This document shows positions 37,167-47,600 of a stretch of DNA of 64,000 nt, one piece after another. A program made the position numbers and the translations under genes. This DNA is from Pseudomonas extremaustralis (GTDB lineage: Bacteria > Pseudomonadota > Gammaproteobacteria > Pseudomonadales > Pseudomonadaceae). Location of the stretch: assembly GCF_900102035.1 (NCBI RefSeq), contig NZ_LT629689.1, positions 1,984,001-2,048,000 of the forward strand, given 5' to 3'. A model generated the notes under the pieces. That model was not told the origin of the DNA, did not search any database, and saw only the letters and a list, made by a program, of their open reading frames with translations. Position 1 is the first letter of the stretch. Every line of letters begins with the position of its first letter.

Positions 37167-38996
37167 TTGAAGCGTCCCCTCCTTCTACTAATAAGTCTGG
37201 CCTTGAGCTTTGGTGCGAACGCGACGATTACCGAGAGCCACGGTTATGCGCAGTTCGGCACGCTCAAGTACCCGGCCAAATTCACCCACTTCGATTGGGT
37301 AAACCCTGCCGCGCCGAAAGGCGGGACGATGCGGGTCATGGCATTTGGCACGTTCGATACGCTCAACCCTTATACCTTCAAGGGCTCCAGCCCGGTCTCC
37401 ACCCCCAACTTCCTGCAATACGGCGTCAATGAGCTGAACGAGCCCTTGATGGTGGGCACCGGCCTGTATGCGCCGTCCGGCGACGAACCCACCTCAAGCT
37501 ATGGCCTGATTGCCCAGTCGGTGGAATACAGCGAGGATCGCAGCTGGGTGGTGTTCAACCTGCGCCCCGAAGCACGCTTCCACGATGGCAAGCCGATCAC
37601 TGCGTATGACGTGGCGTTTTCCTATCGCACCCTGCTGACCGAAGGCCACCCGCAATACCGCACCAACCTGCAGGAAGTGGCGCGGGTGGATATCCTCAAC
37701 CGTCATCGCATCCGCTTTGTGTTCAAGCGCGCCGGCAACCCGCTGCTCATTCTGCGCCTGGGCGAGTTGCCGGTGCTGCCCCAGCATTACTGGAAAAACC
37801 GCGACTTCAAGGCCACCACCTTCGAGCCGCCGCTGGGCAGTGGCCCCTACCGGATTAGCAAGGTCGTCCCCGGCCGCCAGTTGGTGTTCGAACGGGTCAA
37901 GGATTACTGGGGCAAGGACCTGCCGGTCAACCAGGGTTTCTATAACTACGACAACGTCGAAGTGGAGTTTTACCGCGACAGCGACGTGGCCTTCGAAGCC
38001 TTCAAGGCCGGCGAGTTCGATATCTATATCGAGCACCAGGCCAAGAACTGGGCCAATGGCTACAACTTCCCGGCGGTCAACCGTGGCGACGTGATCAAGG
38101 CGCAGATCGCCCACCAGATCCCGACCCAGAGTCAGGGCCTGTTCATGAACACCCGGCGGCCGACCTTCAGCCAGACCAAGGTGCGCGAGGCCCTGGGGCT
38201 GATGTTCGACTTCGAGTGGACCAACCGTACCCTGTTCAGCAGTGCCTACAAGCGCACCTTGAGCTACTACCCCAACAGCGAATTCTCCGCGACCGGCCTG
38301 CCGGTGGGCCACGAATGGCTGATGCTCTCGCCCTACCGCGACCAGTTGCCCGCCAACCTGTTCACACAAGCCTTCAGCCTGCCCCAGACCGACGGCCGCG
38401 GCATCCCCCGCGAGACCCTGCGCCATGCCCTGGCGCTGCTCGGCGAAGCCGGCTGGAAGCTCTCCGGTCAACGCCTGCTCAACAAGGACGGGCAACCGCT
38501 GCGCTTCGAGATCCTGCTGGTCAATCCGAACCTGGAGCGCATCCTGCAGCCCTATGTCGAGAACCTGATCAGCATCGGCATCGACGCACGCCTGCGTACC
38601 GTCGACCGCGCGCAATACAAGCAGCGCCTGGATCAGTTCGACTTCGACATGATCCTCATGACCCTCAACCAGACCCTAAGCCCCGGCCTCGAACAGTGGC
38701 AGTACTTCCACTCCAGCCAGGCCGCGATCAAGGGCAGCAAAAACTACGCCGGCATCGCCAACCCCATCGTCGATCACCTGCTGGAACATCTGCTGGCGGC
38801 GCAGACCCGCGAAGAACAACTGGCCGCCGGCCGCGCCCTGGACCGGGTGCTGCTGTGGCAGCACTACAGCATTCCCAACTGGTACCTCAACTATCATCGC
38901 CTGGCGTACCGTAACCGGTTCGCCTTCGTCACCACGCCGCCCTACAGCCTGGGCCTGAGCGCATGGTGGCTGAAAGCTTCGGAGAAAGCCCAATGA
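37167..38996 (+). CDS. nppA1: Peptide/nucleopeptide ABC transporter binding protein 1 (YejA-like)
   Basis: This 609-residue periplasmic solute-binding protein of the SBP_bac_5 family takes peptide-type cargo to the YejABEF/Npp importer (microcin C- and pacidamycin-type peptides, di/tripeptides). The signal peptide MKRPLLLLISLALSFGANA is complete only when the TTG at 37167 is used. The mature part has the YejA-like start ITESHGYAQFGTLKYPAKFTH and FDTLNPYTFKG. Its stop overlaps the next start (ATGA). It is a tandem paralogue of the following gene. Confidence 0.92.
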   Translation: MKRPLLLLISLALSFGANATITESHGYAQFGTLKYPAKFTHFDWVNPAAPKGGTMRVMAFGTFDTLNPYTFKGSSPVSTPNFLQYGVNELNEPLMVGTGLYAPSGDEPTSSYGLIAQSVEYSEDRSWVVFNLRPEARFHDGKPITAYDVAFSYRTLLTEGHPQYRTNLQEVARVDILNRHRIRFVFKRAGNPLLILRLGELPVLPQHYWKNRDFKATTFEPPLGSGPYRISKVVPGRQLVFERVKDYWGKDLPVNQGFYNYDNVEVEFYRDSDVAFEAFKAGEFDIYIEHQAKNWANGYNFPAVNRGDVIKAQIAHQIPTQSQGLFMNTRRPTFSQTKVREALGLMFDFEWTNRTLFSSAYKRTLSYYPNSEFSATGLPVGHEWLMLSPYRDQLPANLFTQAFSLPQTDGRGIPRETLRHALALLGEAGWKLSGQRLLNKDGQPLRFEILLVNPNLERILQPYVENLISIGIDARLRTVDRAQYKQRLDQFDFDMILMTLNQTLSPGLEQWQYFHSSQAAIKGSKNYAGIANPIVDHLLEHLLAAQTREEQLAAGRALDRVLLWQHYSIPNWYLNYHRLAYRNRFAFVTTPPYSLGLSAWWLKASEKAQ

Positions 38997-40831
38997 TGTC
39001 TCTGCGCAACGCACTGCTTGGCAGCCTGTTGCTGTGCACTGCGGCCCACGCCGCCCCGCAACATGCGCTGACGCTCTACAACGAACCACCGAAATACCCC
39101 ACAGGCTTCAAGCACTTCGACTACGTCAACCCGAACGCCCCCAAAGGCGGCACCTTTCGCGAATCGAGCATGGGCGGCTTCGACAGCCTCAACCCGTTTA
39201 TCAGCAAGGGCGTGCCGGCCGACAATATCAACCTGATCTACGACACCCTGGCCATGCAAAGCCTGGATGAACCGATCACCGAATACGGCCTGGTCGCCGG
39301 CCAGATCGAAAAGGCCCCGGACAACAGCTGGGTGCGCTTCTACTTGCGCCCCGAAGCGCGCTTCCATGACGGCCATCCGATCCGCGCCGAAGACGTGGTG
39401 TTCACTTTCCAGACCTTGCTCAAGGAAGGCTCGCCGATCTACCGCACCTACTACGCCGACGTCGACGAAGTGGTGGCCGAAGACCCGCTGCGGGTGCTGT
39501 TCAAATTCAAGCGCACCAATAACCGCGAACTGCCACTGATCCTCGGGCAATTGCCGGTGCTGCCCAAGCACTGGTGGGCCACGCGGGACTTTGCCAGGGG
39601 CAACCTGGAAGTGCCGTTGGGCAGCGGGCCGTACAAGGTCGCCGAGGTCAAGGCCGGGCGCATGATCCGCTACGAGCGGGTCAAGGACTACTGGGCCAAG
39701 GACCTGCCCGTGGCCAAGGGTTTCTACAATTTCGATTACCGCATCACCGACTATTACCGCGACAACACCGTGGCCCTGGAAGCACTGAAGGCCGGGCAGT
39801 TCGATTACTGGCTGGAGATCAGCGCGAAAAACTGGGCCAACGCCTACAACATTCCGGCGGTGACCCAAGGCCGCTTGATCAAGGAAGAAATCCCCAACGG
39901 CAACCCCACCGGCATGCAGGGTTTCGTGTTCAACACGCGCAAGCCGATGTTCCAGGATGTGCGGGTGCGCAAGGCCATCAGCCTGTTGCTGGATTTCGAA
40001 TGGAGCAACAAGCAGCTGTTCAACGGCGCATATACCCGCAGCCGCAGTTTCTTTGAAAACTCGGAAATGGCCGCCACCGGCCTGCCCAGCCCCGCCGAGT
40101 TGGAGATCCTCGAGCCGCTGCGCGACAAGATCCCGGCCGAAGTCTTCACCCAGGCGTTCGAGCCGGCGAAAACCGATGGCAGCGGCATGATCCGCAGCCA
40201 GCAGCGCGAGGCCTACCAACTGCTGCAGGAGGCCGGCTGGCGGATCGTCGATGACAAGATGGTCGACACCACCGGCAAACCGGTGACCATCGAGTTCCTG
40301 CTGGCCCAGACTGAATTCGAACGCGTGCTGCTGCCCTTCAAGCGCAACCTGGCCGACCTGGGCATCGACCTGGTGATTCGCCGGGTCGACGTTTCGCAGT
40401 ACATCAACCGTGTGCGCTCGCGGGATTTCGACATGGTGGTGGGCAGCTTCCCGCAATCCACTTCGCCGGGTAACGAGCAACGTGAGTTCTGGAAGTCCAC
40501 CAGCGCCGACAAACCCGGCAGCCGCAACTACATGGGGCTCAAGGACCCGGCCATCGACCAACTGGTGGAAGAACTGATCGACGCCGACTCGCGTAAAAGC
40601 CTGGTGGCCCATGCCAAGGCCCTCGACCGTGTGCTGCAGTTCGGCTATTACGTGATCCCCAACTGGCACATCAAGACCTACCGCGTGGCCTACTGGGACC
40701 ATCTCGGCCACCCGAAAGTCCCACCGCGCTACGACGTCGGCACCGCCACCTGGTGGGCCAAGCCCGACGCCAAGCCGGCGGTCACCCTGGACCCAACCGA
40801 GACCGCCGATCCGGCGAGCGGAGGCGATTGA
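38993..40831 (+). CDS. nppA2: Peptide/nucleopeptide ABC transporter binding protein 2 (YejA-like)
   Basis: This 612-residue second binding protein of the same family has signal peptide MMSLRNALLGSLLLCTAAHA and the matching landmarks ALTLYNEPPKYPTGFKHFDY and FDSLNPFISKG. GGAG lies eight bases before the ATG at 38993, inside the 3' end of nppA1; the frame could run from 38963 but that would bury the signal peptide. Two different receptors feeding one permease suggest a broadened substrate range. Its stop abuts the permease start at 40832. Confidence 0.92.
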   Translation: MMSLRNALLGSLLLCTAAHAAPQHALTLYNEPPKYPTGFKHFDYVNPNAPKGGTFRESSMGGFDSLNPFISKGVPADNINLIYDTLAMQSLDEPITEYGLVAGQIEKAPDNSWVRFYLRPEARFHDGHPIRAEDVVFTFQTLLKEGSPIYRTYYADVDEVVAEDPLRVLFKFKRTNNRELPLILGQLPVLPKHWWATRDFARGNLEVPLGSGPYKVAEVKAGRMIRYERVKDYWAKDLPVAKGFYNFDYRITDYYRDNTVALEALKAGQFDYWLEISAKNWANAYNIPAVTQGRLIKEEIPNGNPTGMQGFVFNTRKPMFQDVRVRKAISLLLDFEWSNKQLFNGAYTRSRSFFENSEMAATGLPSPAELEILEPLRDKIPAEVFTQAFEPAKTDGSGMIRSQQREAYQLLQEAGWRIVDDKMVDTTGKPVTIEFLLAQTEFERVLLPFKRNLADLGIDLVIRRVDVSQYINRVRSRDFDMVVGSFPQSTSPGNEQREFWKSTSADKPGSRNYMGLKDPAIDQLVEELIDADSRKSLVAHAKALDRVLQFGYYVIPNWHIKTYRVAYWDHLGHPKVPPRYDVGTATWWAKPDAKPAVTLDPTETADPASGGD

Positions 40832-41908
40832 ATGCTGGCCTATATTGTTCGCCGTCTGTTACTGATCATCCCCACGCTGTTCGGGATCCTGCTGATCAAC
40901 TTCGTCATCATCCAGGCCGCCCCCGGTGGCCCGGTCGAGCAGATGATCGCCAAGCTCGAAGGTTTTGAAGGCGCTACCAGCCGCATCGCCGGCGGCGGGG
41001 CCGAAGTCTCGGTGGCCGGTTCCAGCAGCTACCGTGGCGCCCAGGGCCTGGACCCGGCGCTGATCAAGGAAATCGAAAAGATGTACGGCTTCGACAAGTC
41101 GGCGCCGGAACGCCTGTGGATCATGGTGAAGAACTACGCCACGCTGGATTTTGGCGACAGCTTCTTCCGCGATGCCAAGGTCATCGACCTGATCAAGGAA
41201 AAAATGCCGGTGTCCATTTCCCTCGGGCTGTGGAGCACGCTGATCATGTACCTGGTGTCGATCCCGCTGGGGATCGCCAAGGCCACCCGGCATGGCAGCC
41301 ATTTCGACGTGTGGACCAGTTCGTTAATCATCGTCGGCTATGCGATCCCGGCGTTTCTGTTTGCGATTCTGCTGATCGTGCTGTTTGCCGGCGGCAGTTA
41401 TTTCGACTGGTTCCCCTTGCGCGGGCTCACCTCCAACAACTTCGACGAGTTGAGCTGGGGCGGCAAGATCACCGACTACTTCTGGCACCTGGCGCTGCCC
41501 ATCACCGCCCTGGTGATCGGTAACTTTGCAACCATGACCCTGCTGACCAAGAACAGCTTTCTCGACGAGATCAACAAACAGTACGTGGTCACCGCCAAGG
41601 CCAAGGGCCTGACCAACCACCGCGTGCTCTACGGCCATGTGTTCCGCAACGCCATGCTGCTGGTGATCGCCGGTTTCCCCTCGGCATTCATCGGGATTTT
41701 CTTCACCGGCTCCTTGCTGGTAGAGGTGATCTTCTCCCTCGACGGCCTGGGCCTGATGAGCTTTGAAGCGGCGATCAACCGTGACTACCCGGTGGTGTTC
41801 GGCACGCTGTTTATCTTCACCCTGCTGGGGCTGATCGTGAAACTGATCGGCGACCTCACCTACACCCTGGTCGATCCGCGCATCGACTTCGCCAGCCGGG
41901 AGCATTGA
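40832..41908 (+). CDS. nppB: Peptide ABC transporter permease (YejB-like)
   Basis: This 358-residue inner-membrane permease has an N-terminal helix ([20 protein letters not shown]), a periplasmic loop rich in glycine (about 40-90), and five further helices. The ABC coupling motif lies near residue 245, where [20 protein letters not shown] contains the EAA-type loop contacting the ATPase. It is extended relative to OppB/DppB, as in YejB. It starts directly after the nppA2 stop codon, and the next permease begins one base after its stop. Confidence 0.94.
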   Translation: MLAYIVRRLLLIIPTLFGILLINFVIIQAAPGGPVEQMIAKLEGFEGATSRIAGGGAEVSVAGSSSYRGAQGLDPALIKEIEKMYGFDKSAPERLWIMVKNYATLDFGDSFFRDAKVIDLIKEKMPVSISLGLWSTLIMYLVSIPLGIAKATRHGSHFDVWTSSLIIVGYAIPAFLFAILLIVLFAGGSYFDWFPLRGLTSNNFDELSWGGKITDYFWHLALPITALVIGNFATMTLLTKNSFLDEINKQYVVTAKAKGLTNHRVLYGHVFRNAMLLVIAGFPSAFIGIFFTGSLLVEVIFSLDGLGLMSFEAAINRDYPVVFGTLFIFTLLGLIVKLIGDLTYTLVDPRIDFASREH

Positions 41909-41909
41909 G

Positions 41910-42929
41910 ATGAACCTGTCCCCCCTCAATCGCCGCCGGTTCGAGCGGTTCAAGGCCAACAAGCGTGGCTGGTGGTCGCTGTGGCTGTTCCTGATCCTGT
42001 TCGGCCTGAGCCTGGGTGCCGAGTTGATCGCCAACGACAAACCGCTGGCGGTGCATTACGACGGCGACTGGTATTTCCCGGCGCTCAAACGCTATCCGGA
42101 GACTACCTTTGGCGGCGAATTCCCCCTGGAAGCCAACTACAAGAGCCCGTATATCCAGGAACTGCTCAAGGCCAAGGACGCCTGGACGTTGTGGGCGCCG
42201 ATCCCGTTCAGTTACCAGAGCATCAACTACGACCTGCGGGTACCGGCCCCCGCGCCGCCGTCTTCGGCCAACCTGTTGGGCACCGATGACCAGGGCCGCG
42301 ATGTATTGGCCCGGGTGATCTACGGTTTTCGCGTGTCGGTGCTGTTTGCCCTGACCCTGACCGTGCTCAGCTCGATCATTGGCGTGATCGCCGGTGCGTT
42401 GCAGGGTTTCTACGGCGGCTGGGTCGACCTCGCCGGGCAGCGCTTCCTGGAGATCTGGTCGGGGTTGCCGGTCCTGTACCTGTTGATCATCCTCGCCAGT
42501 TTCGTGCAGCCCAACTTCTGGTGGCTGCTGGGGATCATGCTGTTGTTTTCGTGGATGAGCCTGGTGGATGTGGTGCGCGCCGAGTTCCTGCGCGGGCGCA
42601 ACCTGGAGTATGTGCGCGCGGCCCGGGCATTGGGCATGCAGAACGGCGCGATCATGTTTCGCCACATCCTGCCCAACGCCATGGTGTCGACCATGACCTT
42701 CATGCCGTTCATTCTGACCGGCGCCATCGGCACCCTGACGGCCCTGGACTTCCTCGGCTTCGGCCTGCCGGCCGGCTCGCCGTCCCTGGGTGAACTGGTA
42801 GCCCAGGGCAAATCCAACCTGCAGGCGCCGTGGCTGGGCATGAGCGCGTTTGCGGTGCTGGCGATCATGTTGAGCCTGCTGGTGTTTATCGGCGAGTCCG
42901 CTCGCGATGCCTTCGACCCGAGGAAATGA
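41910..42929 (+). CDS. nppC: Peptide ABC transporter permease (YejE-like)
   Basis: This 339-residue permease is the partner of NppB. It has the OppC-type N-terminus (RRRFERFKANKRGWWSLWLF) and the long periplasmic insertion typical of YejE (about residues 45-110, with LPLKRYPETTF-like sequence). Next comes TDDQGRDVLARVIYGFRVS, then the coupling loop VRAARALGMQNGAIMFRHIL near 235 and a final helix. It is spaced one base from both neighbours, so it is strictly operonic. Confidence 0.94.
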   Translation: MNLSPLNRRRFERFKANKRGWWSLWLFLILFGLSLGAELIANDKPLAVHYDGDWYFPALKRYPETTFGGEFPLEANYKSPYIQELLKAKDAWTLWAPIPFSYQSINYDLRVPAPAPPSSANLLGTDDQGRDVLARVIYGFRVSVLFALTLTVLSSIIGVIAGALQGFYGGWVDLAGQRFLEIWSGLPVLYLLIILASFVQPNFWWLLGIMLLFSWMSLVDVVRAEFLRGRNLEYVRAARALGMQNGAIMFRHILPNAMVSTMTFMPFILTGAIGTLTALDFLGFGLPAGSPSLGELVAQGKSNLQAPWLGMSAFAVLAIMLSLLVFIGESARDAFDPRK

Positions 42930-42930
42930 G

Positions 42931-44544
42931 ATGAATCAGGACAATCTGATCGAAGTCCGCGACCTCTGCGTCGAGTTCGTCACCGGCGAGCATCATCATC
43001 GCGTGGTGAACAACGTCAGCTTCGATATCAAGCGCGGCGAAACCCTGGCCCTGGTCGGCGAAAGCGGCTCCGGCAAATCGGTGACCGCCCACTCGATCCT
43101 GCGCCTGCTGCCCTACCCCTTGGCGCGGCACCCTGCCGGCACCATCGTGTATTCCGGGCAAGACCTGCTGACCCTGAAAGAAAAAACCATCCGCCACATT
43201 CGCGGCAACCGCATTGCGATGATCTTCCAGGAACCAATGACCTCGTTGAACCCGCTGCACTCCATCGAGAAGCAGATCAACGAAGTGCTCGGCCTGCACA
43301 AAGGCCTGACCGGCAAAGTCGCCACCCAACGCACCCTGGAATTGCTCGAACTGGTGGGCATCCCCGAACCGCGCAAGCGCCTCAAGGCCCTGCCCCACGA
43401 GCTGTCCGGCGGCCAGCGCCAGCGGGTGATGATCGCCATGGCCCTGGCCAACGAGCCGGAGCTGCTGATCGCCGACGAGCCGACCACGGCCCTCGACGTC
43501 ACCGTGCAGTTGAAGATCCTCGAATTGCTCAAGGAGTTGCAGGCGCGGCTGGGCATGGCCTTGCTGCTGATCAGCCATGACTTGAACCTGGTACGGCGCA
43601 TCGCCCACCGGGTCTGTGTGATGCAACAGGGCTGCATCGTCGAGCAGGCCGAGTGCGAAACGCTGTTCCAGTCGCCCCAGCACCCGTACACCCAGGAACT
43701 GCTGGCCGCCGAACCCAGCGGCGGGCCGGCCACCAACGAAGTCGGCCCACCGCTGCTGGAGGTCGACGACCTCAAGGTGTGGTTCCCGATCAAGAAAGGC
43801 TTTTTGCGCAACACCGTCGATTACGTCAAAGCGGTGGATGGCATCAACTTCAGCCTGCCGCAAGGCCAAACCTTGGGGATCGTCGGCGAAAGCGGCTCGG
43901 GCAAATCCACCCTGGGCCTGGCAATCCTGCGTTTGATCGCCAGCAAAGGCGGGATTCGCTTCGAAGGCCAACAACTGGACAAGCTGACCCAGCAGCAGGT
44001 GCGCCCGCTGCGCCGGGAAATGCAGGTGGTCTTCCAGGACCCGTTCGGCAGCCTGAGCCCGCGCATGTGTGTCAGCGAGATCGTCGGCGAAGGCCTGCGC
44101 ATCCACAAGATGGGCACGCCGGCCGAGCAGGAAGCGGCGATTATCGCCGCGCTCAAGGAAGTCGGCCTCGACCCGCAATCGCGCCACCGCTACCCCCACG
44201 AGTTCTCCGGTGGCCAGCGCCAGCGCATCGCCATCGCCCGTGCCCTGGTGCTCAAGCCACGCCTGATTCTGCTGGACGAACCCACCTCGGCGCTGGACCG
44301 CACGGTACAACGCCAGGTCGTGGAACTGCTACGCACCCTGCAGGCCAAGTACAACCTGACCTACCTGTTCATCAGCCATGACCTGGCGGTGGTGAAGGCG
44401 CTGAGTCACCAGTTGATGGTGGTCAAGCATGGGCAGGTGGTGGAACAGGGCGATGCGCCGGCGATTTTCGCCGACCCGCAGCATGCGTATACCCGCCAGT
44501 TGCTGGAGGCCGCGTTCCTGATGCCGACGGACAGCGTCCTCTAG
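42931..44544 (+). CDS. nppD: Peptide ABC transporter, fused double ATPase (YejF-like)
   Basis: This 537-residue protein fuses two ABC domains that power the importer. The first has Walker A GESGSGKSV at 43-51, signature LSGGQRQRVMIAMAL near 163 and Walker B LLIADEPTTALD. The second has Walker A GESGSGKST near 320, signature FSGGQRQRIAIARAL near 425 and Walker B LILLDEPTSALD. Each ends with an Opp-type C-terminal segment (QHPYTQELLAAEP; QHAYTRQLLEAAF). GAGGAAATGAG precedes the ATG. It is the last gene of the operon. Confidence 0.95.
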   Translation: MNQDNLIEVRDLCVEFVTGEHHHRVVNNVSFDIKRGETLALVGESGSGKSVTAHSILRLLPYPLARHPAGTIVYSGQDLLTLKEKTIRHIRGNRIAMIFQEPMTSLNPLHSIEKQINEVLGLHKGLTGKVATQRTLELLELVGIPEPRKRLKALPHELSGGQRQRVMIAMALANEPELLIADEPTTALDVTVQLKILELLKELQARLGMALLLISHDLNLVRRIAHRVCVMQQGCIVEQAECETLFQSPQHPYTQELLAAEPSGGPATNEVGPPLLEVDDLKVWFPIKKGFLRNTVDYVKAVDGINFSLPQGQTLGIVGESGSGKSTLGLAILRLIASKGGIRFEGQQLDKLTQQQVRPLRREMQVVFQDPFGSLSPRMCVSEIVGEGLRIHKMGTPAEQEAAIIAALKEVGLDPQSRHRYPHEFSGGQRQRIAIARALVLKPRLILLDEPTSALDRTVQRQVVELLRTLQAKYNLTYLFISHDLAVVKALSHQLMVVKHGQVVEQGDAPAIFADPQHAYTRQLLEAAFLMPTDSVL

Positions 44545-44551
44545 GCGCGCC

Positions 44552-44575
44552 GCCGTGGCTGATACAAGCCACGGC
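44552..44575 (+). terminator. Hairpin after the npp operon
   Basis: GCCGTGGC and GCCACGGC form a perfect 8-bp stem around TGATACAA, eight bases after the nppD stop. No T-run follows, so it may stabilise the 3' end or act with Rho instead of being a classical terminator. Confidence 0.5.
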
Positions 44576-44651
44576 ATTGCCGGAAACGCCTGCTACTGAA
44601 GCCGCGTCGCCAAAGCGATCATCCGGGTTTCCTCAACCCGGAGCTGCCTTC

Positions 44652-47600
44652 ATGGATGATTTATATGCCCTCGCCGAGACGTGGGAGCCCCTGCCCAGCG
44701 ACAGCGTGCTGGCGACAACTGCCGACCCTGTCTACGCCTATTTGAGTGATACCCAGGCATTGCACGCCGAGGGCGATAAAGCCCTGATCGAGCAGTTGAT
44801 CAACCTGCTCAATACGCCGCCCGGCGCGCAACTGCCGCCCCCTTCGCAGCCGGTACCGATTGCCGAGCAGTCCATGCTGGGCCGTTGGAGCGGGGCATTC
44901 AGCAAGGCCATCAACGGCAAAACCTTCCTGGCCTGGGCCGAACCGCAGGGCTTTGATTTCAATACGCTGCGGGTGCTCGACAGCCGGCTCCACGTGACCG
45001 CGCACGGCCAGCCCAAGGTGTTCAGCCTGGCGGATGAATCCGGTTGGTGGGCACTGGCCAATCCCATCATCTACATCAGCCGGCTGGTCGACCCCACGGC
45101 GCTGGGCATGCCGTACCTGGGGCCTAAGTCGGGCACTGAAACAATCACCCTGGCGCTGGACCTCACGCTGGCCTTCCATGGTTATCCCATGCCGACCAAT
45201 CGCCTCGCGGCGATGACCATCGTCGAAGAGTTGCAAGCCCTGCAAGGCTTCCCCATGTTTGACGATAACGGCCGTGGTAAATCGATCATCCGCGCCGAAT
45301 TGACTCAGCAGGTGCGCGACTGCCGGCAACTGGCCGATACCCTCGAACCGTTGATCAGGGACGAGCAGAACTTCTTCGCACTGGACATCTATCGCACACG
45401 CCTGCACCTGACATCCGACTCGAGGCTGGCCAGAAGCCTGAAAGAAGCCGCCGCGCTGCTGCAGGCAATCCTGGATGAAAACGGTCTCGGCGGGACAGTA
45501 CAAGCGCCCACCAACGCTCACTTCGATTTCAAGCGCAAGCTGATCTGTGTGCTGGCCAACGACAATGGGCAAGCAGAAAGCACCCTGGTGCCAGCCTTGC
45601 CCGATACCCGTTGGGACCGCCTGGTATTGCTGGGCGAGCAACTGGGAATACACCTTTACCCCGCCCATAGCGTCAGCCTTGTGGACGCTTTGCAGGCCTA
45701 TGCCTTTGAACGGCCATTGGGACGCGAGGCTATCAGCGCACTGATCCAACGTCTGCGCGACAAAGCGGTGCCTGCGCAGCCGGTGATATTGAACACCACG
45801 CGCTCATTCAGCGAGCTGCAGCGCTTTCGCCGTTATGTCGGCAAGTTGAATGATCGCCATACATTGCACAGGGTGCTGTCGCAGGTGATCGACGACGGCA
45901 ATCTACACGGGCCCGAGGGGCTGGAGCGGGTCATGACGGCCGACCCGGACGCCCTCCTGGCCGTGGTGAAAGGGGCGTATAGCCTTCTTCATCGGTTGAC
46001 CGACGACCCGGACTTTCTGAAGGTGCGTACCCGCGAACGGATCGACCCAGACAGCCATGTATTGCTGTCGGCCTCCGGCAACATCGGTGCATTCGGCCTG
46101 GATGGCATCTGGAAATCGCTGTCGGAAGCGATCGCCGAACATGACCATCTGGTGCAACTGAAACGCGCCCTCATGAAAGTCGCGGCCAATACCGGCGGCC
46201 AGTTGCGTACCAACGATATCGTCGGTCTCGCCCAGGCACTCAAGCTCTATCAGTTGCCCCTGCCCAGCACATTGGAGGACGCGCGCACGCTCCTGCAACG
46301 CCTGGAAATCCCCCTGCCCTTGCCTTCCGGGCCCGGCCCCTACTGGAGAGCCCTCACGTCGGTTGGCGCACAGCCCTCGGCCTGGACGTTATCCCCATTT
46401 GAGCGCGAGCAAATCCTGGCGATCAGCACCGAGTTCATGGCAGACCGTACCGGCACGCTGTTCGGATACCTCTGCCAACCCCTGCTGGACGGCAAGTCCG
46501 CCGCCGATGTGCGCGCTGAGGCCGATTACCTGATGATGCGCCTGCTCGCGTCGCCCACCGCCCAGCAACTGGGCCAGACACTGGCGGACGCCCTGCATTG
46601 GCACGGCGTCCATGCCGCCGACAGTTCGGAAAGCGGCAGCCGCAATGCGCTGATATTCGCCGCGCTGATCCTCAGCCTCGACCCGCAATGCGACGCCCAG
46701 CGCACAGGGATCAACTATCTCGACTGGCACGCCGACTATTACTGGGGCGAGTCGGTGTCTTGGGTGCGCAATCACATCGAAACTGCCCTGGGCGGTGCGG
46801 GCGAACCGCTCGCGGCCCTGGCCACTCACCTGATCCTCAGCGAAAAAAGCCCGCACTTGCTGGTGCGCGACATTCCCGACGAGACTCCCTACCTGAGTTC
46901 GCATACCTGGGTGCTGTTTTGCCAATACGTTATGCATATGGAGAAAATCACCCCTGGGTCCTCCCGCCAACTGAGCTACGCCCAGATCATGTTCCTGGCC
47001 TTCTCGCCGCCCAAGGGTCGCTGGAAAACCTTCCTGGGCAGCCCTCAAGCGGCGGTGCCGATCCTGGACTGGGCGGTGGTCAATGGCGTACTGGCGCCAC
47101 GTCCACGCTACAACCTGCAAGCGGTCAACACCGCCATCGACGCCCTCAATGCGCAACGCACACGCTTGAACGGCAGCCTTGAAGCGTTCGCCAAGCCCGT
47201 CGTGTCATTGCGCGAGACTGCAAGGGATGACCTGCGCCGGGTCTATCCGGATAACCCCTGGCTGGATGCCCCGATCCTGATGTGGCTGCCGGACAACTCG
47301 CCGTTTTCCGAAGACCGCCACTTCGAGGGCATCTACACCGGGCCCCAGCACTCGTTCACCGACCTGCACATGGCCGACCGCCTGGATGTCACCTCGACGA
47401 CATGGCATTCCTCGCACGCCACCGTCAAATACCAGGAAATGGCCAAGCGCTTTCATCTGCTGGGGCGCATCTACAACGTGTTTTCCCAAGCGTTCGACCA
47501 GAAGCTCAACCAATTGAAGGCCGCTTACCGCGAGTCGATTTGCTACTGGCTATCGCAACTCACCTTGCCGCGGCGAGAAGCCCTGGAATATGGGCACATT

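Noticed and set aside
42886..44310. 474-codon minus-strand frame opposite nppD
   Set aside because: It is the antisense shadow of the ABC ATPase gene, which has complete Walker and signature motifs.
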